Of a stretch of DNA of 64,000 nucleotides, positions 1 through 10,100 are shown one piece after another. The position numbers were made by a program, and so were the translations under genes. The stretch comes from Anaerobacterium chartisolvens. Lineage in GTDB: Bacteria; Bacillota; Clostridia; Acetivibrionales; DSM-27016. Under the pieces are notes generated by a model. That model was not told the DNA's origin. It ran no database searches and saw only the letters and a list, made by a program, of their open reading frames with translations. The first letter of the stretch is position 1. The number at the start of each line of letters is the position of its first letter. Where the stretch lies: contig NZ_QPJT01000014.1 in the NCBI RefSeq assembly GCF_003337415.1, positions 1 through 64,000 of the forward strand, read 5' to 3'.

Positions 1-1
1 T

Positions 2-3000
2 TCGGTCTCAGGCACGCCAATAAAGAACTGGGCCGGTGCCAATAAGGAAAAATTTGTGTATGGAACAGAGGCAGTGCCGGAGGATGTTTATATTAAAAAT
101 AACTTCTTGTACAGAAACTGCTATGGATTCCCGGGCGCTAACTCACTGACATCTTTCTACACAACTAACATGCAGGTGCTGCACAACTACCTGTATGACT
201 CCACTTACGGTGCTATGAGCATCGGCTGGGGCTGGTGTGAGTACGATGGGTTCGGCTATACCGAAGCAGGTCTAGTTAATACCAATAAGACCGGCGGCCC
301 TTACGCTGGCACGCATGAAGATAGCCGCGGAAGATCTACGGCAATCTCTACCACCTCCAGAAATAACAAAATAAACTATAACAGGGTAGAGGAAATATGC
401 ACCGTAGTAAATGACTCCGGAGCCATTTACTCACTAGGAAGGCAGGGAGATCCCGGTAATTTGCCGGACGGAGGGACATGGTACACCGTCAACAATTTGA
501 CAAGCAGCCCCGTCATCGACGAGACCAGTAACTGGCATCCTGACAACTGGACGAATTACACCGAGATGAACTACAACTTCCTTGACCCAAATCCCAGTAA
601 CAAACCCACTACCTCCAACAACTGGACGAACGGGTTCCATCCCGACGAAGGAAGTACGTTCATAAAGATGATAGGCAACGTCGTGCAGTCAAAGCTGTCC
701 CATTCCCCTGGACGGAGCCGTCTTTATGAGTTTAACAACTGGAAGCGCAAAAGTGACATGATTGCCATAGAGGGTTATGTGGATGGAAATAACGACCAGA
801 ATGGCGGTCCCAGAATTACTTTTGACAATTACAAAAGCGAAGAACGTATTTGGCCGGTTAAGGGTAACGAAATCGTCTTGAATTCGGGACTTGAGGACGA
901 ATACACTCATATGATACCAAGAAGCCTTATTGCCGACACCGAGTTTGAGCTGGCTTCCAACGTCATCATGGGTAAAGGGGACAAGCTGAACCGCAGGGGT
1001 CTGCTGAAAGCTGAAGACACTGTTTGGTTCGCACCCGCGGACACAACTGTCTTTACAGAAGGCGATACTATGACAAAAGCTGCCGGTGATGCAAAGACAA
1101 TCGATGCTCCGTCTGCTCCTGGGGCATACAAGCTGTATATCGTATATGCAGACAGCAGCAAAGGAACGGCTACCTCCAAGTATACGGCATACGTCGACAC
1201 AAGCGCATCAGCGGTCAATGTGGAAGACGGTAAAAGTTACGAGGTTTCAGCGGTACGTCCTCTTAAGCTGGCTTTGAGCAAGGATTACACCTATACGCTC
1301 AACGGCAAGTCTATAGTGGACGGGTACGAAATCGCCACCGAAGGAAGCTGGACCTTGGTACTCAGCACTTCATCGTCGGCGAATACCACAACTATCAAGT
1401 TTACCACTACAGTATCGGTGGCAAACAAGCTGCTCACGGCTGACGTGCAAGTAGCGCCTGACGGGACAGTCAGATTTGCGTACGATTTGAACGACGCGAC
1501 AAAAGAGATATGGATTTCATCTTCCAGTGATGGAAATTTCGTTGAAAGCGAAAAAGAAACAAAGGCCTCCGGCGATAAGCTCGGGATGATAGCACCGCAT
1601 TTGCCTGGTCCATACGTTATTTACGTACGGTCGAGCGAAGGCGAAGTACTCGGTCAGTCGCATGCTCGTGTTGTGGTGCGCGATATGACGCCTGTCGATA
1701 TTCCCAGAAATGGTCTTGACTTATGGCTCAAAGCCGATGAGGGAGTGGAAACAGATAGCGAGGGCAACGTGACCGGATGGACAAATATGGGAAGCGTCAC
1801 GGCGAAGCTTGTCCCGGCGGATGTCCCCGGCAGCGGCGGAGATAATCTTGGACAACCAAGCGGCAACCCCACGCTAAAGAAAGACGGATACGACTATGTA
1901 GATTTTGCCGCCATGTCAAGGCCGCTAAAATATGCAGGCTTTAAAGACTATAACGGCAAGACGGAAATGACGATATTCACGCTGGCTAACCCAACAACCA
2001 CAGCCAATAACTCCAGCGACCAGAGCGGACTTGTTTATTTCGGATTGAACGAGGCTTACCAGACTTGGCCCGCCAACAACGGTTGGAGCGGTATTAACCT
2101 TGGTATAGGAACAAACAGAGTTAACATCCGCTTTGGTAACGCGAATGGCGGCGTACAGGGCGGCGGGCAAAGTATTTCAACAACCATTAGCGGTTTGTCC
2201 AGCGTTCGGGCGCAGCTAAATGGAGTTAATCGAGACATTTATGTTAATGACACCCGAATCGGCGGAGGAACCAACGCTACGGCGCTTGCCGGGAACAGAC
2301 CGGATCTGGGCATAGGCTACACGATGGCGGCTGCAACGCCCTACCGCTTCCTGGGAAGAGTTGCGCAGGTTCTCATATACGACAGGGTGCTGACAACTGA
2401 CGAAATTGCAAAAGTAGAAGCATATTTTAACTTGGTTAAGGCCGGTGGCGGTGGACCCGCAAACGCAGTTCCATCAGGGGTTGACAAAACCTTGCTGACA
2501 GCCTTGATTGAGGATGTCAATAACCTTGACAATACTATTTATACAACTGATTCATGGAACGCTTTTGCAAGTGCCTTAAGTGAGGCAGAAGCTGCCGCCT
2601 CGAATAATGAGATCGAGCAGGGAGCAGCGGATAATGCATATTTTGCACTTCGTGACGCGTTCAAAGCACTTGCTCTGCTGCCTAGCGGCAGTGGGACCGC
2701 CGTATACGGTACACCTGTTCTCGGCGGCACTGAACTCGACCCACTCTGGAACACGACCGTCACGCTGCCAGTCATTAAGCATCTGACAATGGCAAACGGC
2801 CCGACGGACGGCTCTGCTAAAGTGCTGTGGGACGATAATAACCTGTATGTGCTGGTGCGTGTAAAAGACCCTGTGCTTAACAGCAGCAGCGGCAGCGCGC
2901 ATGAGCAGGACTCGGTCGAGATCTTTGTGGATGAGACCAACATTAAGGGTACCTCCTACGGAACAGGTATGGGGCAATACCGTATCAACTATCTTAATGC

Positions 3001-6000
3001 GAAAAGCTTTAATCCAAGCAGTATCAGCGCTGGTTTTGAGTCTTTTGCCAAGGTTGTGGACGGCGGTTATTACCTTGAAGTTAAGATCCCATTTAAGGTT
3101 GCGGTTCCTAGGAATGCTCACAAAATCGGATTTGATTTGCAGATCAATGACGCTGGAGCAACCGGTGGCCGTCAGGACATTATAATGTGGCACGACCAGA
3201 CCGGAAATTCCTGGCAGAACGGATCACAATGGGGTGTGGTTACACTTGTAGGTAAAACTTCTGACACATATGAAGTGACATTTGGCACTGAGGGCGGAAA
3301 CGGCTCCGTAGTTGCAGAGGTGGACAATGCCCAGATTACAAGCGGTGCAAGTATTGAAGCAGGCAAGGATGTTGTGTTTACAGCAACACCGGACACCGGC
3401 TACCGCGTCAAGGGATGGAAGCTGAACGGTTCTGCGGTAAGCGGAAACACATCAAACACCTATACATTGGAGAGCTTGTCGGCAGCGGCAGCGGTAACGG
3501 TTGAGTTTGAAGCTGTCACGGTAGACAAGGCAGGCCTTGCAGAGGCGATAAGTACTGCACAGGCACTGAGCCAGAGCGCATATACCCCAGAGTCGTGGCA
3601 GACAATGCAGATAGCATTGCAGGCTGCAACCTTATTAAATGCGAATCCGGCTGCAACTCAGGAACAGGTTGATGGCGTAACACAAGAACTTCAGGAAGCA
3701 ATAGCGGGACTTGTGGCAGTAACTCCCGTAAACAAGACAGGTCTTGCAGCGGCGATAAGTACTGCAGGCGGACTGAGCCAGAGTGCATATACCCCAGAGT
3801 CGTGGCAGACAATGCAGACAGCATTGCAGGCTGCAATCTCAGTAAACGATGATGAAGACGCGACACAGGGAGAGGTTGATGTAGCAAGCGCAGCACTTCA
3901 GACGGCAATAAACGGACTTGTGGCAGTAACTCCCGTGAATAAGGCTCTCCTTGCAGCGGCTATAAGTATTGCAGAGGCACTGAGCGAGAGTGCGTATACC
4001 TCAGATTCGTGGGAGACAATGCAGACAGCATTGGCAGAAGCAATCTCTGTAAATGAGAAGGAAGATGCGACTCAGCAAGAGGTTGATGACGCAAAAGTAG
4101 AACTTCAGGCAGCAATAGACGGACTTGTTGTGGAAGGGGAGGATGTAAATAAGGATCTCCTTAACGCGGTAATAGCTACGGCAGAGGCACTGAGCCAGAA
4201 TGCTTACACCGCAGAGTCGTGGCAGGCAATGCAGACAGCATTGGAGGCTGCAATCTCTGTAAATGATAATACAGATGCAACTCAAAGTGAGGTTGATGCC
4301 GCAAGCGCAGCACTTCAGACGGCAATAGACGAACTTGAGGTAGTGACTCCCGTGAACAAGGATCTTCTTGCAGCGGTAATAGTTGCGGCAAACGAACTGA
4401 ACGAAAATGCTTACACCGCACAGTCATGGCAGGCAATGAAGACGGCATTGGATAATGCAATCTCTGTAAATGACAATGTAAATGCAACTCAAGATGAGGT
4501 TAATGCAGCAAGCGCAGCACTTCAGACGGCAATAGACGAACTTGAGGCAGTGACTCCTGTGAACAAGGCTCTCCTTGAAGCCGAGATAAGCAGGGTACAG
4601 GGACTGAGCGAAGATGACTACACCGCAGAGTCGTGGCAGGCAATGCAGACGGCATTGACGAACGCAACCTCGGTAAATGCGAACGCAGCTGCAACTCAGC
4701 AACAAGTAGATGCAGCAACGGCAGATCTTAAGACCGCGATAGAAGAACTTGTGGCAGTGACCCCGTCTGCAGATAAGACGGAGCTTGAAGCTGAGATAGA
4801 GAAGGCACAGGGACTGAACAAAAATGACTACACCGCAGAGTCGTGGCAGGCAATGCAGACAGCATTGACAGCTGCAACCTCTGTAAATGAGAAGGAAGAC
4901 GCGACTCAGCAAGAAGTAGACGAGGCAAAGGCAGCTCTTAAGACTGCAATAGACGCACTTGAGGAGGTTAGTCCATCTGTAGATAAGACAGGGCTTGAAG
5001 CTGAGATAAGCAGGACACAGGGATTGAGCGAGAGTGCATATACTGCAGAATCGTGGCAGGCAATGCAGACAGCATTGACAGCTGCAACCTCTGTAAATGA
5101 GAAGGAAGACGCGACTCAGCAAGAAGTAGACGAGGCAAAGGCAGCTCTTAAGACTGCAATAGACGCACTTGTGGCAGTGACTCCGTCTGCAGACAAGACG
5201 GAGCTTGCAGCCGAGATAATCAGGGCGCAGGGATTGAGCGAGAGTGCATATACCGCAGAATCGTGGCAGGCAATGAAGACGGCATTGACAGCTGCAATAT
5301 CTGTAAATGCGAACGCAGATGCAACTCAGCAAGAAGTAGATGCAGCAAAGACAGCTCTTCAGGCGGCAATCAGTGCATTGGTTGTCAAAACCCCAACATA
5401 TACTGGCGGAGGCAACAGCAGTACTCCTACTCCCGCACCGCCGACAGCCAAGGTGGAAAACGGAGCAATAACCGTGGTTACACCGAAGGTTAATGCTGCT
5501 ACAGGTGAGGCAAAAGCGGCACCGATAACGAAGGCCGACATTGAGAAGGCACTCAAAGGTACAACCCCCGACAGCAGCGGAGCCAGCACGGTTAAGGTGG
5601 AAATACCTGCGGCACAGGGAGCTAAGGCATATTCAGTGCAGCTTCCTCAGACAGTATTGGCTTCTGAGACAGGCAACAGCCGGATACAAATTAACACAGG
5701 AATAGCTACTGCTACCTTACCTGCTAACATGTTTGCATCACAGGGTGTTAAAGACAGCGACAAGATGGAGATTGTGATAGCAAAGGTTGACAAAAAAGAT
5801 CTTGATGCGGGGCTTCAGGCACAGGTAGCAGACAAGCCGGTAGTAGACCTTAGCATAAAGATAAACGGAAAAACGGTTGAATGGAAAAACTCCAATGCGC
5901 CGGTAACTGTAAAAATACCTTACGAGGCAAGCAAAAAAGAGTTAGAAAATGCAGCTTATCTTACAGTATGGTATCTTGACGGCAACGGAAACGTAATTGT

Positions 6001-6634
6001 GGTTCCAAATGCAAAATATGATTCTGTTGAGAAGGTTGTAACGTTTACGACGACACATTTCAGCAAGTATGTAATTGCATTTGTACAGAAGACCTTCAAC
6101 GACATAGCAAAATATCACTGGATAGTGGAACCCGTTCAGGTGCTTGCATCAAAGGATATAGTTGAGGGTACGTCAAAAGAGGAGTTCAGCCCTGACAAGA
6201 ATATAACAAGAGGCGAGTTTATAATGTGGCTTGTCAAGACTCTTGGGCTGACTGCTGAATTTGATACAAACTTCAATGATGTAAAGAGTACCGACATATA
6301 TTATGAGCAGCTTGGAATAGCCAAAAAGCTTGGTATAGCACAGGGCGGAGGCGGAAACACCTACAATCCTGGAAAGGAAATATCAAGGCAGGATATGATG
6401 GCGCTCACAATAAGGGCAATGAAAGCAGCCGGACGGGATCTGCCTGTGGGTACGGAAAGCGATATTGAGAGATTTGAGGATGCTTCAAAGGTAGCCAGCT
6501 ATGCAATAGACCATGTATCGACAATGGTAAAGGCCAAATTGATACAGGGCAGCGGCAAAAATCTCAATCCTACCGCACAGACCACAAGGGCGGAAGTAGC
6601 AATAATGCTTTACAGGATTTACGCTAACAAATAA
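2..6634 (+). CDS. giant SLH-anchored surface protein with beta-helix, lectin-like, CBM9 and FIVAR domains (5' partial)
   Basis: The frame is open to the left edge, so the start and signal peptide lie outside the window; about 2210 residues are visible. Order seen: right-handed beta-helix of the polysaccharide-lyase/glycosidase kind (nt 2 to ~920, rich in Asn and Gly turns); Ig-like spacer (~920-1690); concanavalin/LamG-like domain beginning GLDLWLKADEGV (~1690-2440); one FIVAR domain (~2480-2680); CBM9-type sugar-binding domain (~2700-3255); InlB-type repeat domain (~3264-3515); nine tandem FIVAR repeats (3521-5395); a Thr/Pro linker; a conserved beta domain; three SLH domains (~6095-6634) that would bind secondary cell-wall polymer. 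Inference: a cell-surface enzyme or adhesin acting on plant polysaccharide, held away from the wall by the FIVAR stalk. The catalytic family of the beta-helix cannot be set because its N-terminal part is missing. A strong terminator follows directly. Confidence 0.85.
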   Translation, partial: SVSGTPIKNWAGANKEKFVYGTEAVPEDVYIKNNFLYRNCYGFPGANSLTSFYTTNMQVLHNYLYDSTYGAMSIGWGWCEYDGFGYTEAGLVNTNKTGGPYAGTHEDSRGRSTAISTTSRNNKINYNRVEEICTVVNDSGAIYSLGRQGDPGNLPDGGTWYTVNNLTSSPVIDETSNWHPDNWTNYTEMNYNFLDPNPSNKPTTSNNWTNGFHPDEGSTFIKMIGNVVQSKLSHSPGRSRLYEFNNWKRKSDMIAIEGYVDGNNDQNGGPRITFDNYKSEERIWPVKGNEIVLNSGLEDEYTHMIPRSLIADTEFELASNVIMGKGDKLNRRGLLKAEDTVWFAPADTTVFTEGDTMTKAAGDAKTIDAPSAPGAYKLYIVYADSSKGTATSKYTAYVDTSASAVNVEDGKSYEVSAVRPLKLALSKDYTYTLNGKSIVDGYEIATEGSWTLVLSTSSSANTTTIKFTTTVSVANKLLTADVQVAPDGTVRFAYDLNDATKEIWISSSSDGNFVESEKETKASGDKLGMIAPHLPGPYVIYVRSSEGEVLGQSHARVVVRDMTPVDIPRNGLDLWLKADEGVETDSEGNVTGWTNMGSVTAKLVPADVPGSGGDNLGQPSGNPTLKKDGYDYVDFAAMSRPLKYAGFKDYNGKTEMTIFTLANPTTTANNSSDQSGLVYFGLNEAYQTWPANNGWSGINLGIGTNRVNIRFGNANGGVQGGGQSISTTISGLSSVRAQLNGVNRDIYVNDTRIGGGTNATALAGNRPDLGIGYTMAAATPYRFLGRVAQVLIYDRVLTTDEIAKVEAYFNLVKAGGGGPANAVPSGVDKTLLTALIEDVNNLDNTIYTTDSWNAFASALSEAEAAASNNEIEQGAADNAYFALRDAFKALALLPSGSGTAVYGTPVLGGTELDPLWNTTVTLPVIKHLTMANGPTDGSAKVLWDDNNLYVLVRVKDPVLNSSSGSAHEQDSVEIFVDETNIKGTSYGTGMGQYRINYLNAKSFNPSSISAGFESFAKVVDGGYYLEVKIPFKVAVPRNAHKIGFDLQINDAGATGGRQDIIMWHDQTGNSWQNGSQWGVVTLVGKTSDTYEVTFGTEGGNGSVVAEVDNAQITSGASIEAGKDVVFTATPDTGYRVKGWKLNGSAVSGNTSNTYTLESLSAAAAVTVEFEAVTVDKAGLAEAISTAQALSQSAYTPESWQTMQIALQAATLLNANPAATQEQVDGVTQELQEAIAGLVAVTPVNKTGLAAAISTAGGLSQSAYTPESWQTMQTALQAAISVNDDEDATQGEVDVASAALQTAINGLVAVTPVNKALLAAAISIAEALSESAYTSDSWETMQTALAEAISVNEKEDATQQEVDDAKVELQAAIDGLVVEGEDVNKDLLNAVIATAEALSQNAYTAESWQAMQTALEAAISVNDNTDATQSEVDAASAALQTAIDELEVVTPVNKDLLAAVIVAANELNENAYTAQSWQAMKTALDNAISVNDNVNATQDEVNAASAALQTAIDELEAVTPVNKALLEAEISRVQGLSEDDYTAESWQAMQTALTNATSVNANAAATQQQVDAATADLKTAIEELVAVTPSADKTELEAEIEKAQGLNKNDYTAESWQAMQTALTAATSVNEKEDATQQEVDEAKAALKTAIDALEEVSPSVDKTGLEAEISRTQGLSESAYTAESWQAMQTALTAATSVNEKEDATQQEVDEAKAALKTAIDALVAVTPSADKTELAAEIIRAQGLSESAYTAESWQAMKTALTAAISVNANADATQQEVDAAKTALQAAISALVVKTPTYTGGGNSSTPTPAPPTAKVENGAITVVTPKVNAATGEAKAAPITKADIEKALKGTTPDSSGASTVKVEIPAAQGAKAYSVQLPQTVLASETGNSRIQINTGIATATLPANMFASQGVKDSDKMEIVIAKVDKKDLDAGLQAQVADKPVVDLSIKINGKTVEWKNSNAPVTVKIPYEASKKELENAAYLTVWYLDGNGNVIVVPNAKYDSVEKVVTFTTTHFSKYVIAFVQKTFNDIAKYHWIVEPVQVLASKDIVEGTSKEEFSPDKNITRGEFIMWLVKTLGLTAEFDTNFNDVKSTDIYYEQLGIAKKLGIAQGGGGNTYNPGKEISRQDMMALTIRAMKAAGRDLPVGTESDIERFEDASKVASYAIDHVSTMVKAKLIQGSGKNLNPTAQTTRAEVAIMLYRIYANK
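3521..5395 (+). repeat. nine tandem FIVAR repeats (~207-210 bp each)
   Basis: Nine consecutive units of about 69-70 codons, each starting with V/A-(D/N)K and containing a Y-T-x-x-S-W-x-x-M-x-x-A-L core and a SVN...ATQxxVDxA second half. Units 7 and 8 share an exact 121-nt stretch at offset 210 (4841-4961 and 5051-5171), pointing to recent unit duplication or conversion. The repeats are in frame and multiples of three, so copy number can change without breaking the gene. Confidence 0.9.
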
Positions 6635-6655
6635 GAAATAAATTAATAAAAAAAT

Positions 6656-6692
6656 GATCCGAAGGGTAAAATACCCTTCGGGTCGTTTTTTT
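6656..6692 (+). terminator. rho-independent terminator of the surface protein gene
   Basis: 13-bp stem (6656-6668 with 6672-6684, one G-T pair), three-base loop AAA, then a T-rich tract 6686-6692. It lies 22 bases after the stop codon. Confidence 0.9.
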
Positions 6693-6774
6693 GAGAGCTA
6701 TGGCCGAAAGAGTCCTGTTTTTGCTTATATAGTGTTTTACCCGATATTTTTCCTTGCAGACAAAAAATATTCCC

Positions 6775-6822
6775 TTTAACACAGGGAATAGCAGCTATAT
6801 AATTAAGCTGTAACAGTTACAG
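6775..6822 (+). promoter_or_regulatory. candidate promoter with palindromic operator for the alpha-galactoside operon
   Basis: A perfect -10 TATAAT (6798-6803) lies 17 bases after a weak -35 TTTAAC (6775-6780). Starting at about +1 is a perfect 7-1-7 palindrome, CTGTAACAGTTACAG (6808-6822), a usual place and size for a repressor operator. Inference: local repressor control of the operon; no regulator gene is adjacent in the window. Confidence 0.5.
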
Positions 6823-6885
6823 GAACCTTTCGAAAGGGCAGTTCTCTAAGCTTTTAATTAGCAAATTATTAAAGGAGGAACAGAG

Positions 6886-8220
6886 ATGATTAAGTTAACA
6901 AAGGTTATGGCTGTTGTTACAGCTTTAGCCATGGCAACTTCTTTGGCAGCATGTGGCGGAGGAGCGGATAAACCCGTAGACCCGGCAAAAACTAATGAAA
7001 CAACGGCAGAGGTTAAGAATGAAGAAAAGGTCAAAATCAAATTTCTTTCGTTAAGTGCAGACGATAACAGAAATGCTATCCGTGACAATTATATAAAAGT
7101 CAATGTTGAAAAGGATATGCCTAATGTTGAGGTTGAATATGATTTGGGCGGCGGAGGACAGGACTATGCAAATAAGCTGAAGGCTTATAACGCATCAGGA
7201 GATATGCCCGATGTATGGTTTTCCGAACAGAATCTTTCCTCAGTTGTTATTGCGGCAGGAAATGCTTTAGATTTGCTTCCGCAGGTACAGAAGTCAGGCT
7301 TTGATAAAAAAATGAAATTGCCGGATCTTGTAGCACCAGACAAGAATGGAAAGCTCTTTTGCGTACAGCCGGGAGCAGACCAGTATTTCACACCAAGGAT
7401 TTGGTATCATAAGGATATATTTGCTCAGAACAACATAGAGGTTCCCAAGACCTTCGACGAGCTTGTAAAAGTTTGTGAAACTCTTAAGGGTAAGGGACTT
7501 ATCCCAATGTCCATATTTGGTAAGGACGGATGGGTACCCAATCTGGCCATGGTTCAGACTATGATTATGGCTGAAGATCCTCAGGTTGCACAAGACCTCG
7601 TTAATAACAAGACAGATTTCAGCAACCCGGTAGTTAAGAACGCTCTGGGCAGAATTCAGAAGCTCGTTCAGATCGGCGCATTTGACAAGGGTGTTACAAA
7701 CGTAGATTATGGTCCGTCAATAGAGGCTTATACTTCAGGCAAGGCTGCCATGCTGGTAATGTTCACATGGGAAACAGCGGCTCTGGAAAAGGCTGCTCCT
7801 GATACAGATTTCTTCCCGTGGCCTTCAGCAAAAGAGGGACTTGATCCTAATGATGCAATACAATATTGGGGAGCTCCATTAAGCGGCTATCTGGCATCGG
7901 CAAAAGCCAAGAATCCGGAAGTTGCTGCCGACTTTGCTATATTCTGTGCAACTCAGGACGCTCTGTATTACAACGACAATGGTTCACCGACAATGCTTGA
8001 CACAGGCAAACAGGTAGAAATTACTTCACCATTGTTAAAGAAGAGCTTAGACCAGTTCGATGCAGCGAAGATCAAGGTTCCTTCCATGTGGGCTGCAACA
8101 TTCAACGCAAAAATGTCCGCAGAATTTGCGACACAGAACAGCAAGCTTCTTACAGGCAAGTATTCACCGGATGAATGGATCAAGGCAATCAATCCTGTAT
8201 GGGCTGAAAACTTCGAATAA
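6886..8220 (+). CDS. sugar ABC transporter substrate-binding lipoprotein
   Basis: 444 residues. The N-terminus is a lipoprotein signal ending in the lipobox L-A-A-C, followed by a Gly-rich and charged linker; the mature part reads as a family 1 extracellular solute-binding protein (MalE type, with the D-M-P-D-V-W-F strand and aromatic-rich sugar-binding segments). It would capture an oligosaccharide outside the membrane and deliver it to the two permeases encoded next. The start ATG has a strong AAAGGAGG site. It is first in an operon that ends with a GH36 alpha-galactosidase, so the likely ligand is an alpha-galactoside (raffinose, melibiose or galactomannan fragments); this is inferred from context only. 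A stable hairpin separates it from the permeases, probably to give the binding protein in excess. Confidence 0.88.
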   Translation: MIKLTKVMAVVTALAMATSLAACGGGADKPVDPAKTNETTAEVKNEEKVKIKFLSLSADDNRNAIRDNYIKVNVEKDMPNVEVEYDLGGGGQDYANKLKAYNASGDMPDVWFSEQNLSSVVIAAGNALDLLPQVQKSGFDKKMKLPDLVAPDKNGKLFCVQPGADQYFTPRIWYHKDIFAQNNIEVPKTFDELVKVCETLKGKGLIPMSIFGKDGWVPNLAMVQTMIMAEDPQVAQDLVNNKTDFSNPVVKNALGRIQKLVQIGAFDKGVTNVDYGPSIEAYTSGKAAMLVMFTWETAALEKAAPDTDFFPWPSAKEGLDPNDAIQYWGAPLSGYLASAKAKNPEVAADFAIFCATQDALYYNDNGSPTMLDTGKQVEITSPLLKKSLDQFDAAKIKVPSMWAATFNAKMSAEFATQNSKLLTGKYSPDEWIKAINPVWAENFE

Positions 8221-8258
8221 TTCAAGAATGACTTATTTATAAAGGGGAAAAATCATAA

Positions 8259-8295
8259 AGCATCCCTATATGAAACGACCTCATATAGGGATGCT
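8259..8295 (+). other. intercistronic stem-loop between binding protein and permease genes
   Basis: Perfect 15-bp stem (8259-8273 with 8281-8295) and 7-base loop, not followed by a T run. The position between the binding-protein gene and the permeases matches hairpins that stabilise the upstream mRNA segment or attenuate the downstream one, as in malE-malF type operons (inference). Confidence 0.75.
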
Positions 8296-8313
8296 GATTG
8301 ATAAGGGGACAAT

Positions 8314-9198
8314 ATGAACAGATATTTTGGCAATAAGCTTGCGATATTTATATTTTCTTTTCCGGCGCTGATACTATTTACAACCTTTGTTATCTATCCT
8401 ATTTTTCCGGAAATTGCCATAAGCTTTCAAAAAAATGACGGATTTAAGAGCTTAGGATATGTAGGATTTGAAAACTATATAAATGTTTTGAACGATGCTA
8501 CCTTTTGGAAATCGAATCTGAATACTTTTATAATAGTAGCGATATCAGTATTTATAGGACTGCCGACTTCACTGCTCCTTGCCTTGGTTATGGATAAGCA
8601 GACTGAGTCGGTAAGAAGATTTTTTAAAGCCAGCAGTGTGTTTCCGGCAGTGCTTTCTGTGACGGTAATAGCGCAAATGTGGATCGCGATTTATGAGCCT
8701 CAATGGGGCCTTATAAACAGTATATTAAAGGCGGTAAAACTGGATAACCTGGCTATTGCATGGTTATCTGACGAGAATACAGTAGTTTTGGCAATAACGG
8801 TGGCTTTTTTGTGGCAGTATATAGGTTTGAATGCTCTGCTTTTCTATACTGGTATTAAGGCTATTCCGAATACCTACTATGAGGCTGCAGTTATAGATGG
8901 TGCAGGTTTTTTGAGAGCCAGTGTGAAAATTACCATTCCTCTCTTACAGGATGTGACCAAGTACGTTTTGGTGTTATCGACATTAGGATGTATGGCTCAG
9001 TTTGCCCATGTAAGGATAATGACGGCCGGGGGACCCGGGGATGCATCGAGAACTGTTGTTTACCAGTTGTTTTATAAGGCGTTTTCCGCCTCTGATTTTG
9101 GTCAGGGATGTGCAATAGCAATCATCTTTATACTTGAATGTCTAGTACTGACCTTTTTGATCAACCGGTTTGTAGCAAGAGAAAAAATTGAGTTTTAA
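8314..9198 (+). CDS. sugar ABC transporter permease, MalF/UgpA type
   Basis: 294 residues with six predicted membrane helices and the cytoplasmic EAA loop near residues 190-215 (Y-E-A-A-V-I-D-G-A-G ... I-T-I-P-L), which docks the ATPase. It is the first of two permease subunits of a carbohydrate uptake ABC transporter (CUT1 family) and pairs with the product of the next gene. It starts 94 bases after the binding-protein gene, past the hairpin, behind a GATAAGGGG site. No ATPase gene is present in the operon; in CUT1 systems a shared MsmK/UgpC-type ATPase encoded elsewhere usually serves (known for the family, inferred here). Confidence 0.88.
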   Translation: MNRYFGNKLAIFIFSFPALILFTTFVIYPIFPEIAISFQKNDGFKSLGYVGFENYINVLNDATFWKSNLNTFIIVAISVFIGLPTSLLLALVMDKQTESVRRFFKASSVFPAVLSVTVIAQMWIAIYEPQWGLINSILKAVKLDNLAIAWLSDENTVVLAITVAFLWQYIGLNALLFYTGIKAIPNTYYEAAVIDGAGFLRASVKITIPLLQDVTKYVLVLSTLGCMAQFAHVRIMTAGGPGDASRTVVYQLFYKAFSASDFGQGCAIAIIFILECLVLTFLINRFVAREKIEF

Positions 9199-9216
9199 CT
9201 GAGAGGTGAATGGGTC

Positions 9217-10044
9217 ATGAAAAGAAATAAAACCAAAATATTGATTAGTTCTATTATGATAATTATAGGAATAACATTTCTTTTTCCTATGTACTGGATG
9301 ATAAATCTGTCCTTCAAGACCAAAAGCGAAGTATACGATAACCCATTCGGGTTGCCGCAACAGTGGGTTTTCAGCAATTATGGAGACGCGCTTGAAAAAT
9401 TCAACTTCGTAAGATATCTATCAAACAGCCTGATATATTCGGCAAGTACAATTATAATAACTATATTTTTAGGAAGTATGCTGGCTTATTGTCTCAGCAG
9501 AATGAATTGGAAGTTTAAGGGTGTTGCTTTAAGCTATATTTCAATGGGGTTGATTATACCTGCTCAGGTGGTAATTATTCCGATACTCATTATGACCAAA
9601 AGCATGGGAATAAAGGGGACTCATCTGGGTCTGATATTGCCATATGCAGCCTTTGCTCTTTCTTCATGCGTACTTATGCTCTATGCCTTTTTCAGAGGCT
9701 TGCCTAAAGAGCTTGAAGAGTCTGCCTGTATTGATGGCTGCAACATATATCAATCCTATCTTAAAATAATTCTTCCCATAGTAAAACCTGCACTTTCTAC
9801 TCAATGTGTTTTAATATTTATGAACATATATAATGAATTCTTTTTAGCTTTTATTTTAGCGGCGGAAGACAGGATACGGCCTTTGACGGTAGGACTGTTA
9901 AATTTCTTTGTAAGCATAGGAGTATCTCATTGGGGGCAGATTGGAGCGGCAATGATAATCACAAGTTTGCCGACGATTATTGTGTATATAATAGGAAACG
10001 AACAGATAGAGAATGCGCTTACCGCAGGAGCAATTTTAAAATAG
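9217..10044 (+). CDS. sugar ABC transporter permease, MalG/UgpE type
   Basis: 275 residues, six predicted membrane helices. The EAA loop is recognisable but degenerate (E-E-S-A-C-I-D-G-C-N ... I-I-L-P-I), the second small residue being Ser-Ala-Cys rather than Ala-Ala. It forms the heterodimeric channel with the preceding permease; the genes are 18 bases apart with a GAGAGGTGA ribosome-binding site. Its family (CUT1, MalG type) and the neighbouring alpha-galactosidase suggest oligosaccharide import. Confidence 0.87.
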   Translation: MKRNKTKILISSIMIIIGITFLFPMYWMINLSFKTKSEVYDNPFGLPQQWVFSNYGDALEKFNFVRYLSNSLIYSASTIIITIFLGSMLAYCLSRMNWKFKGVALSYISMGLIIPAQVVIIPILIMTKSMGIKGTHLGLILPYAAFALSSCVLMLYAFFRGLPKELEESACIDGCNIYQSYLKIILPIVKPALSTQCVLIFMNIYNEFFLAFILAAEDRIRPLTVGLLNFFVSIGVSHWGQIGAAMIITSLPTIIVYIIGNEQIENALTAGAILK

Positions 10045-10100
10045 CCGGCAAAAAGGTTGTTGGAGGAAGGATTTGAATTTATTTCTATTGGTGATTATAT

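Noticed and set aside
3516-5332. Long minus-strand open frames opposite the FIVAR repeats (up to 302 codons)
   Set aside because: They arise from repeated codons of the plus-strand gene; Cys/Leu-rich low-complexity translation with no start signals.
8314-10044. Absence of an ATPase gene in the transporter operon read as a broken transporter
   Set aside because: CUT1 sugar transporters commonly share one ATPase encoded elsewhere, so this is normal.
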